In this document: positions 36,816 to 48,500 of the stretch, one piece after another
Layout of the letters: each line of letters starts with the position of its first letter
How positions within the stretch are numbered: the first letter of the stretch is position 1
Origin: Colius striatus
Taxonomy: Eukaryota > Chordata > Aves > Coliiformes > Coliidae
DNA length: 64,000 bases
Reading direction: 5' to 3'
Assembly (NCBI RefSeq): GCF_028858725.1
Contig: NC_084759.1
Location: forward strand, 96,902,362-96,966,361
Position numbers and translations under genes: made by a program
Notes under the pieces: generated by a model
The model's database searches: none
What the model was told of the DNA's origin: nothing
Seen by the model: only the letters and a program-made list of their open reading frames with translations

Positions 36816-36890
36816 TGGGGCCGATTCTGCTGTACTCCATAGGAGTTATAATGCTGACTCCAGTGCAGCCAAGATTTCACAATGAGTTCT
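36816..36890. repeat. Degraded ancient amniote repeat (probable)
   Basis: The stretch GGGGCCGATTCTGCTGTACT, then GGAGTTATAATGCTGACTCC, then AAGATTTCAC, resembles an old palindromic repeat in reptile and bird genomes that opens GGGCCAGATTCTG and has a central TGACTTCAGTGGAG-like core. The match is partial, so this is a tentative call by pattern and the boundaries are approximate. Confidence 0.4.
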
Positions 36891-39800
36891 ATCCAGTTAA
36901 TGTCTTAAGCTGTAAGTAGATTGCTCAAGATCATATTCAGTTTCTCTGCATCTCTATGTCCTGTATAAGAAGGAGATTTACCCAGCAGAAAAATTCCGAG
37001 AGTTAAAACAGCTATATTTGCAAAGTGTTTTAAATTTCCATGAGAAGTGCAGGTGAGATTGAGAGGACACAGATGACAGCAATTAAAAAAAAAGCCACCA
37101 AAAAACCAACAAAAACAGATTTAAAAAGTCACAGTGAAGGCAAAAGCGCTGTAGCTCCTAACCTAAACACCAACATTATTGCAGCAAGAGTTTGTTTGGT
37201 CTTTTTTCAATGTACACTGCAGGTAATATCTGTGTCAAATAAAACCTCTCTGTCCTAGGACTACTCATATAAATTTCAAGCAAGATGTTTAAAACATAGT
37301 TTGGTTAAATGTCACTGCTTTTTGTTGCTTAATAATAATTCAACTTAATTCAGGCTTCAGGCATAACTATCACATTTTGGCTATAACGCCTTCAGGAAGT
37401 GTAATATTTTTAAGTTGTTAGCCATGAATCAATTGACTGTAAATGCACTCTAAATAGCATGCTTGAGCCACCTGCTTGAAGCAAAAGGAAGCACTTAAAA
37501 TAGTTCCTTTACTGTCCAGTTAAAGAACATCTAATTGCTTCTCATAATATAAGTAGATTATTTTTTATTTCTTCTTGTCTTACTTTGACTCTTCTCCGTA
37601 GTGTAATATTCCTTGGGTGATATCATTAGGAAAAGAAAACCTCAAGTCTTCAGACTTTTCATATTTATGGTCTTTAAAATCTTCATTTTAGCTACACTGG
37701 AAATTTAAATTTTGCTAAACATATTCAGAGACAAAGACTAAAAATATTTTTATCCAGGAGGCATATATACTGCAGATGTACCTCAATGCACGGATGTAAC
37801 TAATGTATGAAGCTTGCAAGTATTTCTAGATGGTATGTGGTTCCTCACTGAAATTTTAACACAGACACTCATCTTCCACGTTCTAAATGTAAATGTGCTG
37901 TGGCAGAATTGTTTCATGGCACACTGTTTCACTCTCTCTGAGCATGGAGAATTGGGTAACCCAGGGAAAGGGCAGTCCGTTACTTGATGAATCTGATCCC
38001 TAGGAAGGGGCTTTTAATTGCATTTCAATGTGGATGAGCAATAGCACCATTCATATAGCCACTCAAATACTACGCACAAATTTAACAAGACAGAATTTAG
38101 AAGTCTCAGTGCTCTAATCCAGGAATGCAAGGGTGAGCCAAAGTAGCATCTCTGGTATCTACCACAGATCAGCAAACAACAAATGTCTCACAATAAAACA
38201 ATTTTGAACAGTGTCCAGGGGAAAGTCCCCAAACAATGATACTTCAAAAGGAAAAAAAAAGAAGAAAACAACCTTGCTTTTGCTTCCAACTTAGTTTCCA
38301 CAAATCTAGCTGGTTTAAAGCAGTTTAAAAATTAAAGCAACATTCAGCTTCTATATTCCAACTTCCCACTCAAAAGATATATATAGAGAGCTAAAAATTA
38401 TCTAGTCATACTGAGACTTAGTATCTAATTCCCACTTAGAACCAGTTGCTGACTTTCAAACCCCTTCCTATCATTGTTTCCTCTTCAGTGACATTTTTGA
38501 TTACATTGATATTTTATCACTCAAAATAAACTGGCAACAGATACAATTTACTCATATTCTGTTCATACATTTTTCAATCTCATCTGATGCTGTTAAGCAC
38601 TATATCAGCTACTTTTTAAATTGAGTGTATTTTCACTTCAAAATAGAATTTTGATTATGCTTTTACAGGACTAGATGATTAGACAATTTGTTTTGCTCTC
38701 TTGTAATTTTGAAATTTCTAACAGAGGTTTTGGAGATGGTACCTACATTGTCCATGAGTAAGTTCTGTCCACTGGGACATGAAACAGGCTTATGCATTCA
38801 AAATTATGCAAGTACCTCTATCGCAATCACAATTAAAAATGGAGAGGTACAAGTCTGACCTGTTCTTCGAGGCTTACCAGAAAATGCAAGCCAACACAAA
38901 AAAAAATATCCACAGAGAAATTGTTTTACCCATATCTAATAGCTTACTTTTTTGGACATAAACAAGAGTGCAAAGAATTAATGATAAATCTGTTCCTTCC
39001 AAGAGAAGCATTTCAGAAGATGACAGGGCAAACTCCTGAAAAACAAACGCAGAAACAGAGGCAAAATTTGCTTGTTCCAAAAGGATGATTTCAATTAGCC
39101 AGCAGATATTTACAGTATTAACATATTTCCACTAAAAAGAAAACGGCCACAGAATAGTAACAGTTCCTGGACTAGCCCATACACATCTAAATGGGAATGG
39201 GAGGAACATGTAAGATCAGCAAGTCCAATCCTCTGTTATCAGAGGCAAATCCTGCAATTCACAGGCTTGCGCAATTCTGTCTTAGAAAAACTGACATCCT
39301 CTGCTTCAGCTGTAAGACTGGCCCAGAGCCTCATCAAAGGTTATAAACTTTTTTGTCATTTTCAGTTTGGTTTTGTAGAAGACAGATTTCTACAGTCTAT
39401 AGCCAGCACAATCTTTCATTCACGTGGTGTTTCTACATGTTATACCCCTGGGATGTACTTACAAAGGGTTCTCATATACTTTCCAAGACCTAAAGCTGCA
39501 TTATTCTAAGACATCCTAGATGCAACTTCCATTTTCCTTAGCTTATTCAAACAGTCTTTCTCTGCTCCCCATTCCACCTGGAATGACTGTTTTGGCCAGG
39601 CCATAGGAAGTGTTGCAGCTGCTACCCTGATGGCATTCCTGTGGCTGTGAAAAAGAGCTGGAATTCCCAGTAGAAAGCACCTCTCATCCATCAAAACTGG
39701 TTTTGGGTTTGGGTGTTTTTTTTGTAAGAATTTTCTAGTTTACCCAGATGACTAATTACAACAGGCTTTAATAAAGTCAGTTTGCAGTATGCATTTTTTT

Positions 39801-42391
39801 CACTCAGAAGCCAACAGCCATACTTAAATTTCTCCTTAGGACAGCTCAAGCTTGTTACTTCATGAAGTATCTTGCCTATCCATAAATTAATATATATAAG
39901 CACATACCTGCTACATAAGCAAAAAACATCCCTGCCAAAGAAAGTTATATTTAATGGCAACAGTTGCTACTTTTAATCCTGCTTATTTCAGGCATCAGTG
40001 TCATCCACCCTTATTTTCCTGTGCTGGCAAAATGCGCGCACACAGCATCTCTGATTTTGTTCGCAAAGCTACTACCAAAGCTACAGCTTTCAGGCATACT
40101 AGTGGTCTATCCTGCTACCTTCAATTTTCAACAAGGTCTGATTTTTCTCTCTATTTTATTGAATAACTCACTGTGACATTGACAAACTTTCTACAGAATT
40201 CAGTGAACAGACACTAAGAGATCCTCTGTAACTGCACATATGTATGTACATGTTTTATAAGATATACGCACTGTTTCAAGTCCAGATAAGAAAGATACTG
40301 GAAGATGACATGGAAAGGCAGTTCATGAAAAAATGGAAAAGCCTGAGTGGTGCTGCCTGTTTTTTTAAGACAAGTTGAAGCAGCTTTTCTAATTAAAATC
40401 TATGCTGATGGACACAAAAGGATAGATTTCTGTAATTTTTTTGCTTCACTTACATGACAAAGTGTGTTTTTCCCTGCCACATGAATATCATCATTCCATA
40501 TCCACAAAAGTTGTGTAGTTGATAGTGTTACATGTTCAAAAAGTTTAAAACAGTTAATTTTTAAGATTTATCTTTGTTTGCTTGCACTTACTTTTGGTTC
40601 TACTATGAAAAGCAATCAAAAATTTCTCCTGAAAAGATTGAAATGTAAAGGAAAAAATATATCATGCAGCTTTATCAGCTGAGCATGTGGAGTCATCTAG
40701 AAAGCAGTCTTTAGCACTGGTCTAATTGAAGAGTGGAGTCTCATTTTTTGAAAATTTGGTAATTTTCAGCTAAACTATTCTGGAAAACTAGAAAGTTCAG
40801 TGCCAATATTTTGCATGTAGCCCACGTGCCTTAAATGGTTTGCACGCTCATTAATGATGGGAGAAAACACTTTATTCCAAGTAAAAGTGATACCTGCACA
40901 TTGCAACTACTCTTTTTTTTTTGTGCAACTGGAACTCATAAACTAGTTTCAAATGTCTAATCTAGGGTACAGATTAAAACTAGTTCAGTTTTACTATGAA
41001 AGTAAGCAGGTCTCTTTCCCTCAAACAATTCAAGTCAATTCGTTGACAGCAATTGAGAGTTTTGCTCTCCTTTCCTGAAAGGTTTTCCATTCTTTCACAA
41101 TTCTAGTATGATGCCCTGAGTTTGTAAACATTTGTAAGACACGGGTCTTACATAATCTCATATAACATCATAGTTATGACAGCAGCATTACAAGAGACTT
41201 ATCAAGTTCATGGGCAATCAAATCTAATTATAGAATACCACAGTGCTCTAAGAATTCCCTTGGAATTTAATCCATATTAAAAAATATACATCCTATCCTT
41301 TAAAAACACAGTATACTTCAAAACTTTCTAAAATAATTTCTATGTGACTAACAAGAGTCTTGGCAGTCAGTAGAAAAGATAGTTCCATTACTAAAGTTAC
41401 ACAGTAAACAAAGTTTCTGCTAAATGTTCATATCACACAAACTGCCTCTTTCATAATATTTTCATTTCTTCTTTTGATCAGACAATTCCCACTAAAGCAT
41501 GAAAAACTATCCCTTGACTTAATAAAGTGATACATATGATTGGAGTCTGCTCTCTGTTGCAGCAATTTTATGGTTATCTGACTCCATTGATCTCAAGAGA
41601 TTTGTAATACAATATATGACATTATAAATGCCTTTCTTAGACTCATGATTTCATGAGAAAAGGTGTTAATGAATCCAAGAACGCCCTGTGCATCTGTGTC
41701 TGACATGCTTTTCCCTCTTCAGGATCAAACTCCTATCTGGAATAAAGACTTTGATGGAGAAGTGGAGGATGAACTGAGCAAGTCACAGGAAATGCTGAGA
41801 CGGGACAGACAGCACACAGGGCACAGTAATGCGGGTACTTAACACTGGATACCTTCCTCTGTATTCAGTGACCTAAACAGCAAGGCCTTAAATGCTGATG
41901 TAGGTGTCTAAATATAGCAAATAACCTGCAGCAGAGTGTCTGTCAGAGGGGCCACCACCCACTATGCAGCTAATCAAGGAAGCGCCTTCCAAGGCCCAGT
42001 CCAACTATTACACAAGGCAAAGGTTAATGTTTCCCAACAACAAACTGAAAATTTAGCAAGCCTACCCTTGTTGCACTACCCACTGCATTGTTCATACAAG
42101 GGCAGGGGGGAAATGACACTGAAGCCCAAATAAGCAAGTTCTTTATCCTCATTCAAAGTGTTGCTCGTCAGTAGGAAGAGAATAATTTCCAATTCTGCAG
42201 ACAAAAGGAATTGAAAGCAAGAAGTTTATTAACATGAGCTTTGTTTCACTGGTATCAGGAACTTCTTTGTAGCTTTTCTTAATAATAAAGCTGCAAGAGA
42301 AACTGGGGTTTTCCTGCATATATCTTAAACTGCTGTATTCTCATACGTAGGGCTGTTGTCTCTCATTGATCATATACTAATTTTAAAGTTT

Positions 42392-42406
42392 AAAAAAAAA
42401 AAAAAA
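42392..42406 (+). repeat. Poly(A) run, 15 bases
   Basis: Uninterrupted A15 within the MAP3K7CL intron. It is not attached to a recognisable retroposed element. Confidence 0.9.
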
Positions 42407-44129
42407 GCAAAACTTTTGAGTTAGAGAATTGATATTATTTTCCTACAAATTGCTTCTTGCAATTTCTTCCTCTCAGCATAGCAGAAAAATATAACATTCA
42501 AAAAAGTGATTGGAAAAGACAGTGTTTTTGATCTGAACCTAGCTGGTAGATCAGAACACTAGAGTCATCATTTTTATTCTTCAAAAAGAAGCTGTAACTT
42601 TCAACTAGGACTGTCCTCTAGTAAGAATCCTTATACAAAATTAGCTATTTGCAGTTAGTCTCTTAGAAATACCTTTCCTCCAGTCAATCCCGTCTCTACC
42701 TCTACCTCTGTCAAGTTGGCGATGGCTGCCCAAGGAGGGTTTATTGCCCTCTCAGGGAGTGGCTGCACTGAACTTTGTCCTGCCATCAGATATTGGTGAC
42801 CAAGGAGTAGGTATGATAGAATCGTGACAGGAAAAGTAGGAACACTAGGTAATTCTGCTCAAACAGCCAAGTTGTCTGCCAGGGCCTAACATAGAAGGGC
42901 AAGGGCTTGAAGCCTAAAACAGAGGTGCAAATTGCTTGGTACTTAGGCTGTGGTCTGCTGCCTGCATGCATAGAATTCTAAGGCTCTGATTTTCCAAGTC
43001 ACTTGGTGAACTTACATAGCTTCCAATCTGCTTTCAAATTCCAACTTGAAAATCAGATAATTTGGCCCTTTGGGGGGTTTTGGTTTATTTTTTTTTTAAT
43101 GGGTTGCAAAATTCTTCTTTTTATGTTTGAAACCTGGAGGGTTATTACTTTTTAAGTTATTATTATTATATATCCAGCATTTCTAATTTGCTTCTTTAAA
43201 TAAAATACAAATGCTTTGACTGTATTTATGGCATGGTGATGAAAATCTTGTGGCTCTAGATGTGATATTTTTATTATGAAAATATGCATCAGCACTCTTA
43301 CAAATTCAGGCACTTCAGGCTGCTATGCCACAGATGATTAAAGTGTTCATTTACATGACACTTCATATTTGCGGCCCTCTATTAGCTAAGTTTGGGGTAA
43401 AGCATGGATGGAATGACAAGGGACACCACCATTCAGTAATTCTGCAGGTCCAGCTAAATACACTGTAGCCTCTGCATCAGCTCTAAACCTTGTGTTGACT
43501 TAACTGCCTCTGGTTGAACGTAAAGGCATCTAAACATGAATATGCACATAAGCTTGAAAAGTTAAAGGATGAAATACTACCACTAACTTTATGCTTTTGA
43601 GTGGTTGGATCTGACAGATAGTCATCATAAGTTATCCTTTCAAGTACCTCTGTATTACCAAAACAAGTTTCTGAAGGATAATAAAAAGAATATTATCTGA
43701 ATCAAAGCCTTTGACCTTTTTTTTTTTTTAATTTGTTATCATATTGAGATCATGAGAGTAAAGGAAGGTTCTCTTGTAAAAAATGTTGGGTACTTACCAG
43801 ACCAAGAGGGTGTACTTAGTGGAATTGCTCTAGTGCATACTTAAAAAACTTTTACTGAGGGGCTATTTTTTATCCAGCTGACTTGAATGCTTCCAGAGGA
43901 GCAATTTCAGTCTATCATGATGTTACATATTTAGAGTACCTTATATGTTCCAGAAATGGGTCATAAAAATCCTAATGAAAAAATCATCACTTGGCCTGTA
44001 AAGTACCTACATTCAACAGTAATAATTTTAGCTTTATGTACCAACAGCAGTAATGATGATCATGATTTGCTCTTTTAGACCAGTCTTCACCCACTGATCT
44101 CAATTCTCTTCAAGAAAAAAAAAGGTAAA

Positions 44130-44246
44130 AATTATTATGCTCACTTCGGGGAGCAAAGGGATGAAACAGCTTTTCCAGGATCACACAATGTGTCACTGAC
44201 AGAGTTGGAAACAGACTGCAGGTTCTTTAAATTCAGTGCTTCCAAC
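44130..44246 (-). repeat. MIR-like CORE-SINE relic
   Basis: The plus strand reads like the reverse complement of a mammalian-wide interspersed repeat: TTATTATGCTCACTTC, GATGAAACAGCTTTTCCAGG, ATCACACAATGTGTCACTGA, CAGAGTTGGAAACAGACTGC, AGGTTCT. The MIR antisense order is TTATTATCCCCATTTT, GAGGAAACTGAG, GTCACACAGCTAGT, GGCAGAGCTGGGATT, AACCCAGGTCT. MIR copies are few and very old in birds. The divergence here fits that age. The call comes from block order and spacing, not from a search. Confidence 0.6.
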
Positions 44247-45437
44247 TCAAAACAATATTGCTTTTCTCAAATTGAATTCTTTTGAGGGAAAAAAAAAATT
44301 GTCTTTGCTGAGCTGGAAGATCAGTGGAATAGAGGCCAACGTACTACCCTGTTCCCTTCAACCCAAATCTTAGGTTGCTGTCTTTACCTTTCCTCTTTCC
44401 TAGTTAAGCCTAAGGGGCTGACCGCTATTCCTACAATTAGAAGGATAGAGCAGAAAGAGCCTCTGTCATCTCGATTCCTTCTTCAGTCATCCTTTTGATG
44501 ATTGCAGCAGGAGAGAAAAGTCAGTCCTTTAAGTCAGCAGCCCTCCAGTGTTGTCTCACTAGCTGATGGACACAGGAAGGATGACATCATTGGACAACAC
44601 AGTCTGCTAATGCCTTTCTCAATTTACACTCAGGAAACAACTGCCTTCGTATTGAAATATCAGAGGAAGTCTAAATGCTCCTGGGAAACAGATTATCTCA
44701 AGTAGTTTACAAAAGCCAACAAACACTCCAGAACCGCCACAGAGGAAAGGAAAACAATCCCTGGATACAAAACTGGCTCTGTGCCTGGTCAACCATGGAG
44801 TTGCCATCAACTGCCATCTGATTGTCCAGTATCTCAGAGCTCTATTGTACCATGCTGACAAATTGAACTGGTCGCAAAAGGATTCATCACTTTTATCTTG
44901 CGCTGTATGCAGATGCTTGCTAGGGCAACAGTTAGGATTACTGGATATGTATCATGAACTAGAGTCACTTTGAGAAGCCTCTCATCAGTCCTGATGACTG
45001 TCTTTAGTTACCCAAGGTTAGAGATAAGATAGCACTACAAAATACACCTTTGCATTCTCTTGGAATGCTTCAGATCAAGCAGATCATACTGCTCTTAACA
45101 CAGCCTGTAGATATGTGTGTATGATACTGGGGTCATTACTTTTCCCATTAAAACCACAACAATTCTCTTCATAGAAGTGCAGCAGTACCTGCTTTATTTC
45201 GCACAGGAATCGAAAAAAAAAAAATCAGAGTAGGTAAGATTGTTAAGATAATAATTTCCTTGCAATTTGATTTAAAATGTCCAATCTTGGCAGATTTTGA
45301 AAAGACGAGGTTTTTTTCTATGGAAATATAGTCTTCTTAAATATAAACAGGTTAAAGAAGCAGTACTGAAAACTGGTGTAACCACCAGAGAGGTTTTTTT
45401 AATCATAATAAATATAGTGAATGTGAAGCAGAAATGT

Positions 45438-45442
<5 letters not shown>

Positions 45443-45463
<21 letters not shown>
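45443..45463 (+). repeat. Poly(A) run, 21 bases, beside an exon donor
   Basis: A21 on the plus strand, hence T21 on the coding strand of MAP3K7CL. It starts right after the six donor bases GTAAAC of the exon at 45470-45528. It is the longest homopolymer in the window and probably varies in length. See findings for its possible role in splicing. Confidence 0.95.
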
Positions 45464-45468
<5 letters not shown>

Positions 45469-45469
45469 C

Positions 45470-45528
45470 CTGCAGCTGCTGATCTAGTTCTGGAAATGCC
45501 AAAGGGAAGTTTTCAGAGGAAGCATCAT
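45470..45528 (-). CDS. MAP3K7CL: MAP3K7CL coding exon (short linker exon)
   Basis: The exon has only 59 bp. With a G from the preceding exon it encodes 20 residues that open DDASSENFPLA and end FPELDQQLQ. Recalled human MAP3K7CL reads DDTPPEDSIPLV then FPELDQQLQ. TAK1 has YLTLDHQLQ at the same place. These are residues 24-43 of the 141-residue form. The acceptor is TTTACCTTTTAG before ATGATG and the donor is CAG|GTAAAC. The donor is weaker than consensus from position +4 on and is followed by a 21-base U tract in the transcript. In human this exon is the point where alternative 5' exons join, so alternative N-termini could meet here too. Confidence 0.96.
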
Positions 45529-48500
45529 CTAAAAGGTAAACATGATGTTAAAAGTCAACGTCTTCCATAAAGGGCATTTCAAATAATATATTTAACACAG
45601 TTCTATGTTGTGTGTATTCACAGTAACACTGGGATCCTGCAAACATCTCTGCACCTGCTTATCTTTCTACACTTGAGATGCCTTAATAGACTCCTTGAAA
45701 ATACTAGCAGGTTGCCAGTAAGAAAATGTTTAGGTGCTGGAGAGACAGAAGGCCTGTTTTGTATTGCACTGAATAAGAAACATAACAAAGCCAGTTAGAA
45801 CAGTGAAAATGTGATAATTTAATAATAACTATAAAACCAAACTATCTTTCTTCCTGAGCTCCCCATTACACTGCAAATTAAAGAACCTTCCAAGGATAGC
45901 ATCCTTACTACCAAAGAGTTCATTACTTGAATGAAGCGAAAGAGATCCTCCCCATCACAATACAATGACTTACCAGGTCTAAACCAAAAATAACAGAAAC
46001 CTTTTCTCCCACTGCTCAAAGGCAACCACAAGAACATACAGATCAGCCCATCAATACTGGAACTAAAAGACTGTAACCTACACAGATGTGATTAGAATGG
46101 GAAAAGCACCACAAAATTTGCCATACTGCAACAAAGTGTCTTTAACCTGCAGATAACAATCCTTACAGGCTAGAGTGAGTTCATTCAAAACCACAGGCTG
46201 AACTGTGTTTTTATTTATTCCTTTATTTTTAGTACAGGCTTGTAGCAAAGGTGGGACAGACTGTGCCAGTTACGTCAGTGTTGTGGTGTGGACACCTGCC
46301 CACTAGTAGCTGGACTGAGATCAGAAATATGAATCATACTTGGTAGCGTCACAGTCACTGCAATATTTCTCTCAGTGACTTTCACACTATCAGTTTTGCA
46401 TTGGATTGCAATGACTGTTTATGTGTCTTACTACAGGTTACGGGAGGTGAAGAGAAGCTTACTATTAGCTAGCTTACAGAGTCAGTTACTTGCAACATGT
46501 CAAAATTAAAAAAGGATGATTCTCATAGGAGAAAACTGCTAACATAGATCAGATCCTACAACCTGCTCTGTGCTGGCAGACTTATATACTACAAAAAAAA
46601 CCCCAAGAAGATTAAGAAGATCACATAAAATCAGAATTCTGAATGTTCTTAAAGAGTATGGACTTGGATTTGTATTTTATATTTGTCAAATATTTGTTAT
46701 CTCTTTATCCTGCCCTTGGTGGTCGTACAGCAAAGTAGGTTTGGGGAAAAAAAGTAAAACAAGAGTGACCTTATTCTGTGAAGAATGAACACATGGGCTA
46801 ACATACGGTCAGAGCCTCACTTTAACTAACATAGGCTAGAGCTGGGCACCTTTCACAAGAGATGCTCACAAAAGATAAAAAAGATACAGCAATACAGAGG
46901 GCAAAACTAAAAGCTTTTGAACTTCCTCAGGAAACAGAGTGAGTAAGGAGTAAGGGTCTAGTATTATCAAAAAGTCATAACCGCCACACTGCCCCTACTT
47001 CATTTTCCCACCATATCCTGAACATGTCCATTCCAGAAAATATTTCAATTGCTTTAATTGTATATAATTGTATCATGTTGATATGCAAGTATTTCCCTTT
47101 AATTTGCTGTTGCTTTCTTGTACAATCTTTAAAAATAGAATAATATTCTAAAAGAAGAAAGATGAATCATATGGCAAAGCTAAAAGGAAGGATGGAATAG
47201 GACTCAGTCCGACTAGGGGTTCAGCTGCTCTACAAATATTTGGCTGAATAGCTGTTAAATATTCTGACAGAGATTTTGGACCAGAGTTGAGGACAAGCTG
47301 CTATGTGTTTTGACAATTCCAGCAGTACAATCTTTGGTACAGTACCTTTAAGGAGGGACTTTGAACATTCTTAAAATAAACAAACAAAAAACAATCCCAA
47401 GAATTTGAAAGAAATAACAGTCAATAATTACTTTTTCACTGAATTGAATATTAATAAGAAAACAAATTAATGCACTATCCAAATATTAGAAAATATATTT
47501 GATTATCTTCAGAAAAGAAAGAGTAAAAAACAGAGTTTGGAAATACTTTTTAAAGGATGGACTAGAGAGAGAAATTACTATAGAGGAAATCCTTTCAATA
47601 AACAGATGTTCCCTGCTTATTTTTTGAACTCAAGTGACTGAGTCAATGGTACTAAAAATAGAACATATTGGTATCCTAACCATTATGGCATACCATAGTA
47701 CATTTTATAATGGGCCTGCCCTAGCATCTATTGAACAGCTGCTAGGGGTTTATTTAGTTATGCTAGTTTAAGACTTGTTTAAATCATCATCTGATGTGCA
47801 GAACATCACTGAGAAAAGTTGGGGACTTGGTGGTTTGAAATTTTTCTGAGTTTCTCCACTTAGGAGGCTTCTCTGAAATTTGAGGCTGAAGTATTTAGTT
47901 TACAAAAATTGACAAAAATCTTCACAGCTAACTGCAAACTTGTTTTCCACAGAAAGAACAAAAAACTTTCCCACAGCTTCCCAACAGTAAAATACATGAC
48001 TGTATCAGGTCAGTCTGAATTTCATGTTTTCAAGGTAACAACCACAACAATAACAACAAAAATCACTTTGTAAAAACTAAACACATTTAGGTTTCACACA
48101 AGGGTAAAGTGAATGATAGCACTTCTTCACCTCATAAAACTTTTTTGAGAGTGTTTCACGAAGTCAAGAGGAAAGATTTAAACTCTTGCATTTTCTTACA
48201 AAAGAATTATTAGTGCCCTTACAAGCTTGAATGCTGAGTATTATGCAGGAGATCAGACAAAATCACATTGGCTTCTAGTTCTAAAAATCTATGATCCTGA
48301 AAATCATAAATATAAAAAATACTGAAATGTTAAAGAAAATTTCCTGAAGATCAAAACACTCTCTTAACTCTCTCCTCAACTGTCTGTATTTATTCTTTTA
48401 TATTCTATATCTCCTTAATTAGACATCAGAATTCAGAAATTTATCTTTTTCTCAATTTATTATCAATATTTAATGAGTGTCTAGATTGTTATATAAGGAA

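Larger units (their letters stand above)
36240..45469 (-). other. MAP3K7CL: MAP3K7CL intron, 9.2 kb
   Basis: It starts GTAAAC followed directly by 21 T on the minus strand and ends CTTAAAG. It holds an ancient repeat at 36816, a MIR-like SINE at 44130, homopolymer runs (15 A at 42392-42406, 13 T at 43717-43729) and a 57-codon plus-strand open frame at 41669. No other exon of this gene was found in it. Confidence 0.85.

Noticed and set aside
38668-38684. CR1-like GGACTAGATGATTAG
   Set aside because: A single 15-bp resemblance with no flanking CR1 sequence.
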